From: UBA7957 sp965222695
Lineage (GTDB): Bacteria; Pseudomonadota; Gammaproteobacteria; Granulosicoccales; Granulosicoccaceae
Assembly: GCA_965222695.1 (NCBI GenBank)
Contig: OZ244967.1
Span: forward strand, 2,418,001 to 2,482,000
DNA length: 64,000 bases
Direction of reading: 5' to 3'
Position numbers and translations under genes: made by a program. Below the pieces are notes generated by a model. It saw only the letters and a list, made by a program, of their open reading frames with translations. It did not search any database and was not told the DNA's origin. Every line of letters begins with the position of its first letter. Within the stretch, counting starts at the first letter, position 1. Of the stretch, positions 54,239 through 63,060 are shown one piece after another.

Positions 54239-56737
54239 TTACCCTCCAGACATTACTTTAGGCAGCCAAAGCACCAGTTGCGGGAAGATAAACAGCAGGA
54301 TGAGACCGACTAGCTGAATCATCATGAACTGAATCATACCCAGATAAATATCCTTGAGATCCCAATTCGGCACGACCCCCTTCAGAAAGTACGCTGACAA
54401 GGCCACCGGTGGGGATAACCAGGCGGTCTGCAGGTTGACCGCGACCAGTATGCCAAACCACACCATCAGATCGTAGCGGCTCAGCCCGTGGATCTCCAGC
54501 ACCTCTACCGTCGGCAGCAGAATTGGCACAACGATCAGAACAATAGGCACCCACTCCAGTGGCCATCCCAGAAGGAAAATCAGTGCCATCACCAAGAGCA
54601 GAATAAGGTAAGGCGACATCTCGAGACCCAGTAACAACTCAGTCAACATCTTGGGTGTGCCCAGGGCACTGAACTGGGCACCAAAGAAGTTCGATGCAGC
54701 CACCAGAAACATGATCAAAACCGTTATTTCCAGTGCTTTGATCAGACTGTCAAAGAAACTGGGCATAGTGAACTTACGGTAACCGATGGATAACAAAATG
54801 GCACCAAAGGCTCCCATCGCTGCTGCTTCAGCAGGCGTTGCCAGACCGAGGAGAATTGACCCCAAAGCAAATGAAATCAGAATTGTCGGCGGCATAAGCC
54901 CTGCGAAGAACTCATCCCAGAGATCAGAAAAATAGAATTCACTTTCGGCCGCAGGGCTATAGATCGGCCTTGCCAAAAACGCTAAGAACGCAGTGAATGC
55001 AGCAAAAGTGATCGACCAGATCGGCAGGCCACCACCCTCACTCAGATTGACAACAATCATAATGACGTGGAAGAGGACTGCGATAGGAAGCGCGATTTTG
55101 AGTACATTCAAACGACGATAGGCGGCGTAGGCTAAAGCACAGGTAATAGCAAAAACGATAAGGCCACCAAATGGCACCCCGCTGAATGCTCCACTTAAAC
55201 CAAGCCCAAACACCCGGCAAACCGTCAAAACACCCAGGCAGATCAATGCAACCTCAGCACCATAAAAAGCGGAGGTTTGGGGTTGTTGATCTTTCGGCAA
55301 AATCGGCCCGAGATCCGGATTTAACCAACAGCGTCCAAGCGTGTAGATCAAGTACAGGCTGGCCAGGAGGGCACCGGGAATAAAAGCTGCACGGAAAAGG
55401 TCAAGTGTTGAGACCTCGAGAACGGGTCCCATAACGATCAGCATAATCGAAGGTGGGATCAGAATGCCTAAGGTGCCACCGGCGGTGATGGTTCCTGCCG
55501 CAAGCTTGACATTATAGCCGGACCGGCTCATGGTTGCGCCTGCCATGATCCCAAGCAGGGTCACTGAGGCACCCACGATGCCGGTGGCTGCTGCAAAAAT
55601 TGTGGATACAATCAGTACGGCAATAAATAATGCTCCGCGTATGCGCGACATGATCATCTGGATCGACGCAAACAACCTTTCCATCAGGCCCGCCGCCTCC
55701 ATGACTATGCCCATCAAAACAAAGAGCGGCACCGCCATGAGCTGATCGTTCAACATGGTGGAGTTTGTGTTCAGCGTCATCAACAGCGTGGTTAACTTGA
55801 AGTTGGCGCCCCAGATGCCAAAGACAAAGGCAAGAAAAATCAACGTAAACGAAATTGGAAAACCGATAAAGATCACGAACAGCATGGCTGTGAGCATGAT
55901 CAGACCGATGGTGGCCTTGTCCATCTCAGGGCGGGCGGACATAAGCTTGGAAAAAGCCTCACCGCCAGGAACTATTTCTGGTTGGAACACGGCCAGAATC
56001 AGCCAAAGCAATGCAATCACGTAGACAGGCAAAACCCGTACGAACACGCGTTCACGCTCTTTACCCATCTTGTGAAATGCACGGAAAATCTCAGGGAGTC
56101 CTTGCAGTAGCAAGAGAAGGCCACCGATTGGCATCGCCGTACGCGCGGGCCACAACAGCGGTCCCCAAGCGCTGTCGATCTGCATCGTTTCGCCTTTGGA
56201 ATAGGCAAGCCACCAGAAGTCTGCAGCGATAACGGTAAAGAAGATCATCGAAGGGATAAAGAAAAGAAGGTACAGGACGGCATCCACTGTCGCCTGAGTC
56301 TTATCCGACCAGTTTCGGTAGAGAAAGTCGGCGCGAATATGAACACCGCGCATCAGACCGTAGCCCGCGGCAGCCATGAAGAGTACGCCGGCTAACATAC
56401 GACTGGTATCATACACCCAGAGCGTGGGGCCCAGTCCGAGGGACCGGGCGAATTCTTCAAATCCTGCATTTTGCAGGATCACAAACGAGTTACGGGAAAC
56501 GACTTCGAATACCACAACCGCAATGAGCGGAACCATTAACAGAGCGATAATCTGGCCGGCCCGGTAATTGATCACGTCAATGGCTGCCGTGATAGGACGT
56601 TGCCAGGCGGTCATATCCTCTGGTGTTTCACCCGGTGCCTCGGCGCGTCGCTCCGCAATTAATTCGTCTGCAATCTCGAGCTCATCCGGATTTACCTCAA
56701 GCTCTTCCGGGGTTGCCTTATCATTGGTCATACCCAT
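54239..56737 (-). CDS. TRAP transporter, fused DctQ-DctM membrane subunit
   Basis: 832 aa from ATG 56737 (GTG 56743 and ATG 56731 also possible). A cytosolic acidic N-terminus precedes the four-helix DctQ part (INYRAGQIIALLMVPLIAVV, VHIRADFLYRNWSDKTQATV) and a DctM part of about 12 helices (FIGFPISFTLIFLAFVFGIW, GTLGILIPPSIMLIVMGPVL, FLLGWPLEWVPIVLIVVPIL). The DctM part has a long insertion in its middle. Moves the bound substrate inward with sodium. Works with the DctP protein encoded 111 nt upstream. Confidence 0.92.
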   Translation of the reverse strand: MGMTNDKATPEELEVNPDELEIADELIAERRAEAPGETPEDMTAWQRPITAAIDVINYRAGQIIALLMVPLIAVVVFEVVSRNSFVILQNAGFEEFARSLGLGPTLWVYDTSRMLAGVLFMAAAGYGLMRGVHIRADFLYRNWSDKTQATVDAVLYLLFFIPSMIFFTVIAADFWWLAYSKGETMQIDSAWGPLLWPARTAMPIGGLLLLLQGLPEIFRAFHKMGKERERVFVRVLPVYVIALLWLILAVFQPEIVPGGEAFSKLMSARPEMDKATIGLIMLTAMLFVIFIGFPISFTLIFLAFVFGIWGANFKLTTLLMTLNTNSTMLNDQLMAVPLFVLMGIVMEAAGLMERLFASIQMIMSRIRGALFIAVLIVSTIFAAATGIVGASVTLLGIMAGATMSRSGYNVKLAAGTITAGGTLGILIPPSIMLIVMGPVLEVSTLDLFRAAFIPGALLASLYLIYTLGRCWLNPDLGPILPKDQQPQTSAFYGAEVALICLGVLTVCRVFGLGLSGAFSGVPFGGLIVFAITCALAYAAYRRLNVLKIALPIAVLFHVIMIVVNLSEGGGLPIWSITFAAFTAFLAFLARPIYSPAAESEFYFSDLWDEFFAGLMPPTILISFALGSILLGLATPAEAAAMGAFGAILLSIGYRKFTMPSFFDSLIKALEITVLIMFLVAASNFFGAQFSALGTPKMLTELLLGLEMSPYLILLLVMALIFLLGWPLEWVPIVLIVVPILLPTVEVLEIHGLSRYDLMVWFGILVAVNLQTAWLSPPVALSAYFLKGVVPNWDLKDIYLGMIQFMMIQLVGLILLFIFPQLVLWLPKVMSGG

Positions 56738-56848
56738 TTCCACCTCGTTGTTTTTGCCCTTGTCGGGCTATTAATATTTAAACAGGGTCAAAGCCCTTTA
56801 CGGAGGGTTCGAAGCGAGGCCGCGAAGGGCCCCGCAACGAAGGTTTTT

Positions 56849-57946
56849 TTACTTGAGAGATTCTGCGTGTGCACGACCCAGACCCGCGTTGGATGTCTGC
56901 GCACCGGCCCAGAACGGTACCACAGTATCAGCAAAATCCTTTTGTGACTGCCACACTTCTGCGAAGAACTCGTTCTCTTTCGCGGCTTGCTCCAGCGACT
57001 TTTTTGCTGCCGCCATGTACTCTGTGAAGTAATCCGCCGGCGTATCTTCGAGGATAACACCGTGATTATCTGTCAGATCTTTCAACGCCTTACCGTTCTC
57101 AAAGATACGATAGGACATGGATTTTGAAAGAGACGCGTTTGCAGCCACTTCCATTGCCTTCTTCTCATGATCACTCAGATCGTTGTAGAAATCGCGATTG
57201 ACATACATATCCGCGTTTACAACCACCTGGTGCAGACCCTGGAGGTAGTAGTGCTTGAGAACTTTCTGAAAACCGAATACTGAGTCCGGCTTGGGGCAAC
57301 ACCACTCCGCAGCGTCAATGGTGCCCTTCTCCAGCGCTGGCAAAATATCGCCACCACCCATAGCAACAGCCGGGACACCGACGTCAGCATACGCGGCACC
57401 CACCATACCCGGAGGCGCACGGAAACGCATCTTACGGAAATCATCCATTGACTCTATCGGCTTGGGAAACCAGCCGAGTGCCTCAGGGCCCACAGGCTGC
57501 AGCATGAACCCTTTGACGTTCACGCCCATTTCATCCCACAGACGATCATACAGTTCCTTACCGCCGCCGTATTGGAACCAGCTTAGGAATGCGATGTTAT
57601 CGAGACCTACACCGGCACCGGCAACAGGCGCACCGAATAGATTGGCCGCAACGTGCTTGCCACCCCAATAGTGTGTCCAGGCAAAGCCGCCTTCCACGAG
57701 CCCTGCGTCAACCGCATCCATAATGTCTCGCGGTCCAACAACCGCACCTGCGGGCAGAACTTCAATAGTGAGCGATCCATTCGTCAGTGCCGCGACATCA
57801 TCCCCGAACTCCTTCAGCATAACGACTTCGTCAGCTGTATTGGGTAGCACCGACTGGATACGCAAGACCTTGTCAGCAGCCATGGCGGACGACGCCATAA
57901 GCGCCATGGCTGCTGCACCGGCAGTAATGGTTTTTAGCTTGATCAT
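56849..57946 (-). CDS. TRAP transporter periplasmic binding protein (DctP)
   Basis: 365 aa. Signal peptide (ITAGAAAMALMASSAMAA), then the DctP fold: VLPNTADEVVMLKEFGDDVA, the substrate Arg region in DDFRKMRFRAPPGMVGAAYA, and GTIDAAEWCCPKPD. The Trp/aromatic-rich site (FAWTHYWGGKH) resembles binding proteins for small sulfonates or 2-oxo acids. Shine-Dalgarno AGGAG 7 nt before ATG. In context it should bind isethionate or a related C2 sulfonate. Confidence 0.9.
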   Translation of the reverse strand: MIKLKTITAGAAAMALMASSAMAADKVLRIQSVLPNTADEVVMLKEFGDDVAALTNGSLTIEVLPAGAVVGPRDIMDAVDAGLVEGGFAWTHYWGGKHVAANLFGAPVAGAGVGLDNIAFLSWFQYGGGKELYDRLWDEMGVNVKGFMLQPVGPEALGWFPKPIESMDDFRKMRFRAPPGMVGAAYADVGVPAVAMGGGDILPALEKGTIDAAEWCCPKPDSVFGFQKVLKHYYLQGLHQVVVNADMYVNRDFYNDLSDHEKKAMEVAANASLSKSMSYRIFENGKALKDLTDNHGVILEDTPADYFTEYMAAAKKSLEQAAKENEFFAEVWQSQKDFADTVVPFWAGAQTSNAGLGRAHAESLK

Positions 57947-58126
57947 TTTTACTCTCCTCTGGTAAACAAAACCTTCATCTTATTACGCGTCGCGAGGCTG
58001 AAGGCAGCACCCCGGAGCTTATTGAGCCGGTGGCCCGACCCGAGTCCAAATTCGACCCTATACTTATGTTTGCCTCCTCTCAGTAGCAGTCAAATCTAAT
58101 GGCAGTTGATGAGCAGTGACATGAAT

Positions 58127-58537
58127 TCATCGCAGAATATGCACTGAAGATTTTGCGTGGCGAACAACTTTGGCCGCTGTGGAACCCAGATAAAAATCCT
58201 TGAAACCCGGTCGATGCGATGCGATCACAATCAGATCGCTCGATTGTTCCTCCGCGACGTCCAGTATGGTCTGGTAGGAATGGCCTTTACGAATGTCAAC
58301 CTTAATAGACTCGTCGAACTCACCTGCCACACCTTCGAGAATAGCCCGTGCAGATTGTGCAGATTTGTCCCTGATGCCCTTGGGCAACTCTGCTGCGACC
58401 CAGCTGGGTATATCCTCGATAACGTATAACAAGGTTATTTGTCCACCCTCACTAAGATTCGTCGCAGCGGTTTCAATGGAAGTCCTGCCTTCATTAACGT
58501 GAGCAATATCGATTGGAACCAGAATGTTTTGGTACAT
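58127..58537 (-). CDS. UspA-family universal stress protein (TeaD-like)
   Basis: 136 aa. NILVPIDIAHVNEG start, Walker-like ATP loop replaced by SHRPGFKDFYLGSTAAKVVR, and end SSVHILR, all typical of UspA proteins that bind ATP. Usp genes next to TRAP transporters (TeaD) regulate their uptake activity. It is upstream of and co-directional with the DctP gene (180 nt), with the cluster operator in front of it. Intact. Confidence 0.85.
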   Translation of the reverse strand: MYQNILVPIDIAHVNEGRTSIETAATNLSEGGQITLLYVIEDIPSWVAAELPKGIRDKSAQSARAILEGVAGEFDESIKVDIRKGHSYQTILDVAEEQSSDLIVIASHRPGFKDFYLGSTAAKVVRHAKSSVHILR

Positions 58538-58640
58538 GGTCCGTATCCTCTTTTTTGAATAGCTGTTTTAAGGAAAGAATCTTCTAAACTACAAAGTTTG
58601 TGTTTTAGGCTTAGATCTACTTCCCATGAATGCGTTTTAT

Positions 58641-58657
58641 TGATACTTTAGGTATCA
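58641..58657. promoter_or_regulatory. Palindromic operator, sulfonate cluster (site 3)
   Basis: TGATAC-TTTAG-GTATCA, a perfect 6-bp dyad, about 104 nt before the usp start. Sixty-two nt further lies a degenerate site (58703-58719, TGATAC-ATTTT-TTATTA), repeating the tandem spacing seen at 53072/53133. It could also serve the divergent yrbG promoter. Confidence 0.6.
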
Positions 58658-58802
58658 TAAATTAGCTATTAAAGAATGTAAATGACATTTTTTTAAATTA
58701 AATGATACATTTTTTATTAATAATGCGACAATGAGGACTTAGAATTAGGCTATTCTTGCACTCATACCACTTTTACCCTCTGACTGATGAGCTCTTAAAC
58801 AT

Positions 58803-59774
58803 ATGCTTTTATCTATCATTGCCGTTTTAATTGGTCTTGCCTTGCTGGTCTGGAGTGCCGATCTGTTTGTTGAAGGCGCTTCCGTGGTTGCCATGAACCT
58901 CGGTGTATCCACTCTGATCATAGGGATAACGATTGTAGGCTTTGGCACTTCGGCGCCGGAGATTCTTATATCCCTGTTCTCTGTCATCGATAACACACCG
59001 GATCTGGCCATAGGTAACGCTCTGGGTTCCAACATCGCCAACATAGGTCTGATTCTCGGTATCACTGCACTTTACGCCCCTATCGCTTTCAGATCGGCGC
59101 TGATTCGACGTGAATTCCCGGTTTTATTGATCGCGACGGTTATTCTGGTTTGGGTATTGAGCGACGCACGACTGAGTCTGTTTGATGGTCTGCTGCTATT
59201 GACTGTTCTTTTCATCAGCATGGGATACCTGATGTATTTCAGTTCTACCGATAGCGACGATCCGATCGCCGCCGAAATTGAAGAGGAAATTCCCAAGGAT
59301 GTATCTACTGGTCGGGCTTTTCTAAACACACTAATCGGTCTGCTCGTGCTTGTCGGAAGTTCAAAACTGCTGGTCTGGGGAGCAGTTAATATCGCAACAT
59401 TCCTGGGAGTCAGTGAGCTGATTATCGGCCTGACTATTGTCGCATTAGGTACATCGCTGCCAGAGCTGGCCGCCGCAATTGCCAGTGCGCGTAAAGGTGA
59501 ACTGGAACTGATTATGGGTAATGTCATAGGTTCCAACCTTTTCAATTCTTTGGCTGTCATAGGCCTGCCCGCGGCATTGATAAGCTTCCCGGTATCTTCT
59601 GCGGCGATCAGCCGGGATCTGCCCATCATGGTCGGTTTGACAGTGCTCCTGTTCCTGTTCGTCTTACTTCCGCGGAACAGCTACTGTCGTATAACCCGCA
59701 TAAAGGGTTTCTTTCTGCTGGGTTCATTTGTTGCCTATCAAGCCTTACTGTATTTTCAGGAAGTTGCTGCTTAG
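58803..59774 (+). CDS. yrbG: CaCA-family calcium/sodium antiporter (YrbG-like)
   Basis: 323 aa, ten helices in two inverted halves. Both alpha repeats are intact: GFGTSAPEILISLFS with GNALGSNIANIGLILG, and ALGTSLPELAAAIASARKGE with GNVIGSNLFNSLAVIG. These line the cation path with their Glu and Asn residues. An acidic cytosolic loop (DSDDPIAAEIEEEIP) separates the halves. Divergent from the sulfonate cluster and probably unrelated to it. Confidence 0.92.
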   Translation: MLLSIIAVLIGLALLVWSADLFVEGASVVAMNLGVSTLIIGITIVGFGTSAPEILISLFSVIDNTPDLAIGNALGSNIANIGLILGITALYAPIAFRSALIRREFPVLLIATVILVWVLSDARLSLFDGLLLLTVLFISMGYLMYFSSTDSDDPIAAEIEEEIPKDVSTGRAFLNTLIGLLVLVGSSKLLVWGAVNIATFLGVSELIIGLTIVALGTSLPELAAAIASARKGELELIMGNVIGSNLFNSLAVIGLPAALISFPVSSAAISRDLPIMVGLTVLLFLFVLLPRNSYCRITRIKGFFLLGSFVAYQALLYFQEVAA

Positions 59775-59839
59775 CCAAAGTGTTAACCCGGCATAAAACC
59801 AACAACTGCAAGTTTCCGGCAGCTCATCACGAGAACTTT

Positions 59840-60041
59840 TCAGGGCTTCAGCACAATTTTCGGTGCTGCGGCCTTGTGTTCATGTATATCTCTGAACGCT
59901 TCTGCTCCGGCGGACAAATCACGAACATCCACCCAATCCAGCGGACCCAGGACCTTACTGTACAAAAGATCAATAGAGGCCTTTAAATCGAGAACGCTGT
60001 AGGTGTAATTGCCAAGAAAGGTAATTTCTTCCAGAGTGTGT
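59840..60041 (-). pseudogene. Zinc-type (MDR) alcohol dehydrogenase, C-terminal remnant
   Basis: LEEITFLGNYTYSVLDLKAS and GPLDWVDVRDLSAGAEAFRD then KIVLKP, the last about 65 codons of a medium-chain dehydrogenase. Cut by the fixed IS91 end directly after GTGT at 60041. The NAD-binding and zinc parts are absent from the window. Confidence 0.7.
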
Positions 60042-61345
60042 AAAAGGAGAATAACCGCTATCACTCATGTATATCAAGGCAGAAAACTTGAGCCTGGTTA
60101 TGCTTGAAACATCCACCTTTCCGGCCTCAATCTAGTCAACCCGCGAGATTTCCGGCTAAATCCACCCTCTTCCACTGCCTTTCTGACCTCCCGGCTTAGT
60201 TCAGGCAACAGGCTGCCAGGCAACCCATCTTTCTGTTGCTGTGCCGTGTAGAAAGTGTGAAAACGCTGAGCTATGCAAACCAGCCTGTATCTGGTGAGGC
60301 CCGCGTTGCCGGCAGCAACTCGGGGGGTGGCGGTAATGCGCCTTTCTTCATGAGGTGAGCCAGAGAAGTGGTGCATGGATGCACCGTTTACGAACCTAAG
60401 GATGGAATCTTGTCTATGACCGCCTGATCCTCAATGCTGGCGACCACTTTGGCTTCACCGCCACACTTTGGACAGACCGACACATCGATATTGAATACCC
60501 GTTTCAGGCGCTGCGCCCAGGTCATGGCTCGGTGGTGCTGTGCTGATACCGCCGGCCTCGTGATATATCTCACAAGCCTCTCCAGCTTCTGCCGTTCCCA
60601 GGCTTGTGCCGCGACCCCGGCGTGCAGGCTGAAACCTGATACCTTAGCTACCTGGGTAAACCGATCATCGTCTTCCCAGGCCGGGATGGTCTGCAGCGTG
60701 AACACCTTGCGTCCTCGCTGCGGACCAACGGCGATGCGGTAACTGACCGAACAGCCCAATACCTGTTGCATCGGATCTTCATCTTGATCTTCCAGGTTCA
60801 GGTAACTGTTTTCTTCATCCCGTTCCAGGATGCCTTAGCGTTCCAGAAACCCGGCAACCCGGTGGCTGATCGTATGCGCCAACGCCACCAATTCCTGCTG
60901 ATCAGGTGCGTTGGCGCGCTGAAAGCGTGTTTTGCCGTATCTTGTTTCGGTGTAGACACCGTCGAGGAAGAGCATGTGGAAATGCACGTTCAAATTGAGC
61001 GCACTGCCGAATCGCTGGATCAGCGTTACCGCACCGGTCTGCGCGGTTTTTCGAGTGAATCCTGCCTTCTTGACCAGGTGAGACGATATGGCCCTGTAAA
61101 CGATCCCCGGTACACGATCCATCAGTTGCGGGCGACTGGCGAACAGGAAGCGTAATTGAAATGGGAAGCTCAACACCCACTGGCGGATGGGCTGTTCCGG
61201 CAAAACCTCATCGACCAGCAGTGCGGCACTTTCCGCCATACGCCTGGCTCCGCAACTGGGACAGAAGCCACGACGTTTGCAACTGAACGCGACCAGGTGC
61301 TCATGGTGACATTCACTGCATTACACCCGTAGGAACCCGTGTTCT
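60042..61345 (-). mobile_element. IS91-like element, longest copy (E), inactive
   Basis: Fixed terminus AAAAGGAGAATAACCGCT after GTGT, the 92-aa frame (60098-60376), and the transposase: zinc-ribbon CSECHHEHL and CPSCGARRMAES, HUH motif VHFHMLFLDG, and C-terminal CPKCGG. It has lost a segment between RPAVS and AQHHRAM (in frame), has a TAA after LER at 60835 and another stop before CSECHH. The N-terminus ends near 61345, 68 bp from guaA. No copy in the window encodes a complete transposase. Confidence 0.88.
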
Positions 61346-61413
61346 ATCCGTATAGAGGAATGCTTGATGCCTGTCGTTGCCAACCCTTGCCAGACAATTC
61401 CTGCCAGTACCTG

Positions 61414-62988
61414 TCACTCCCACTCAATAGTCGCCGGTGGCTTCCCTGAAATATCGTAGGTGACCCTGGATATACCGGGAATACGATTGATAATGGTGCG
61501 CGACACTTCATCAAGAAAGTCATAGGGAAGATGTGCCCAGCGCGCTGTCATAAAATCGATCGTCTCCACGGCACGCAAGGCAATCACATAATCATAGCGG
61601 CGACCGTCTCCGGTCACTCCTACGGATTTTACCGGTAGAAATACGGCAAAGGCCTGGGATGTCTTATCGTATAAATCATTTCTGTACAGGGCTGAGATGA
61701 AAATGTCATCGGCAAGGCGCAACAAATCGGCGTATTCTTTTTTTACCTCGCCCAGAATTCGAACTCCAAGCCCGGGGCCCGGAAACGGATGGCGGTAAAC
61801 CATTTCAGCCGGCAGGCCCAGCTCGACGCCTATGCGCCTGACCTCATCTTTGAATAATTCACGAAGTGGCTCGATCAACTCAAGCGTCATATCCTCCGGA
61901 AGTCCGCCGACGTTATGATGCGATTTGATGACATGAGCCTTGCCGCTCGCTGAGGCAGCCGATTCGATCACATCGGGGTAAATCGTGCCCTGGGCGAGCC
62001 ACTTTGCGCGGCCCAACCTGGCGGCCTCTTCTTCGAATATCTCGACAAACAGATTACCGATAATTTTGCGCTTGTTTTCAGGATCGGTTTCCCCGGCAAG
62101 CGCGCCGAGAAATCTCTGTTCCGCATCGACACGAATGACTTTTACGCCCATGTTTTTGGTGAAAGTCGCCATCACATGATCACCTTCATCGAGCCGCAAC
62201 AAACCGTTATCGACGAAAACACAGGTGAGTTGCTCGCCCACCGCTTTATGCAGAATCGCGGCCACGACCGATGAATCCACGCCTCCGGACAAGCCCAGAA
62301 TCACTTCCTCATCACCCACATTCTTTCTGATTTGCTCTATCTGGTCTTCAATAATATTGTTCGGTGTCCAAAGACCTTTGCAGCCGCATATATCTCGAAC
62401 GAACCGTTCAATAATGCGCTGTCCCTGGCGCGTATGAGTAACCTCCGGATGAAACTGCACACCGTATAAGCGGCGGCGTTCGTCGGCCATTCCGGCAACG
62501 GGAGCGTCCTGAGTACTGGCTATAACCTTGAAGCCGGACGGGATTTCGTCCACCCGATCGCCATGACTCATCCAGACGTCCAGCAATCCGTGACCTTCGT
62601 CGTTCACACGGTCCTCTATGTCGACCAATAGTTTACTGTGCCCGTGTGCTCTGACTTCGGCATAACCGAATTCACTATGACCGGAACAGTTTACCCGACC
62701 GCCGAGTTGAGCCGCCATGGTCTGCATGCCGTAGCAGATTCCCAATACCGGGACTTGCAATTCAAAGACTGCGCTATCCACTGTTAATTTTTGATCGTCG
62801 AGAACGGACTCCGGCCCACCTGACAGAATTACACCGGATGGATTCCAATCGGCTATGGTTTGGGTGGAACTGTCGCAGGGATGTATTTCGCAATAAACAC
62901 CGGCCTCCCGAACCCTGCGGGCAATCAACTGAGTAAACTGGGAACCGAAATCCAATATGAGTACTCGGTCACTGTGTATATCATTCAT
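61414..62988 (-). CDS. guaA: GMP synthase (glutamine-hydrolysing)
   Basis: 524 aa, full length. Class I glutamine amidotransferase domain (LGICYGMQTMAAQLGG with catalytic Cys, FHPEVTHT with His), ATP-pyrophosphatase domain (LGLSGGVDSSVVAAILH) and the C-terminal dimerisation domain ending KPPATIEWE. Converts XMP to GMP. guaB is 72 nt upstream on the same strand with a hairpin between. Its 3' part is repeated at 17390 and 29356. This is the functional copy. Confidence 0.98.
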   Translation of the reverse strand: MNDIHSDRVLILDFGSQFTQLIARRVREAGVYCEIHPCDSSTQTIADWNPSGVILSGGPESVLDDQKLTVDSAVFELQVPVLGICYGMQTMAAQLGGRVNCSGHSEFGYAEVRAHGHSKLLVDIEDRVNDEGHGLLDVWMSHGDRVDEIPSGFKVIASTQDAPVAGMADERRRLYGVQFHPEVTHTRQGQRIIERFVRDICGCKGLWTPNNIIEDQIEQIRKNVGDEEVILGLSGGVDSSVVAAILHKAVGEQLTCVFVDNGLLRLDEGDHVMATFTKNMGVKVIRVDAEQRFLGALAGETDPENKRKIIGNLFVEIFEEEAARLGRAKWLAQGTIYPDVIESAASASGKAHVIKSHHNVGGLPEDMTLELIEPLRELFKDEVRRIGVELGLPAEMVYRHPFPGPGLGVRILGEVKKEYADLLRLADDIFISALYRNDLYDKTSQAFAVFLPVKSVGVTGDGRRYDYVIALRAVETIDFMTARWAHLPYDFLDEVSRTIINRIPGISRVTYDISGKPPATIEWE

Positions 62989-63006
62989 GGGTTTTGTCCT
63001 TCAATG

Positions 63007-63028
63007 AAAAACGCCGGCTAAGCCGGCG
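63007..63028 (-). terminator. Hairpin terminator or attenuator between guaB and guaA
   Basis: Minus-strand CGCCGGC-TTA-GCCGGCG (63012-63028) followed by TTTTT (63007-63011). Placed between two genes of one operon, it probably lets only part of the transcripts reach guaA unless guaA has its own promoter. Confidence 0.8.
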
Positions 63029-63060
63029 CAGCATGAATCTGAGATTTCAGGCTAATTAAT

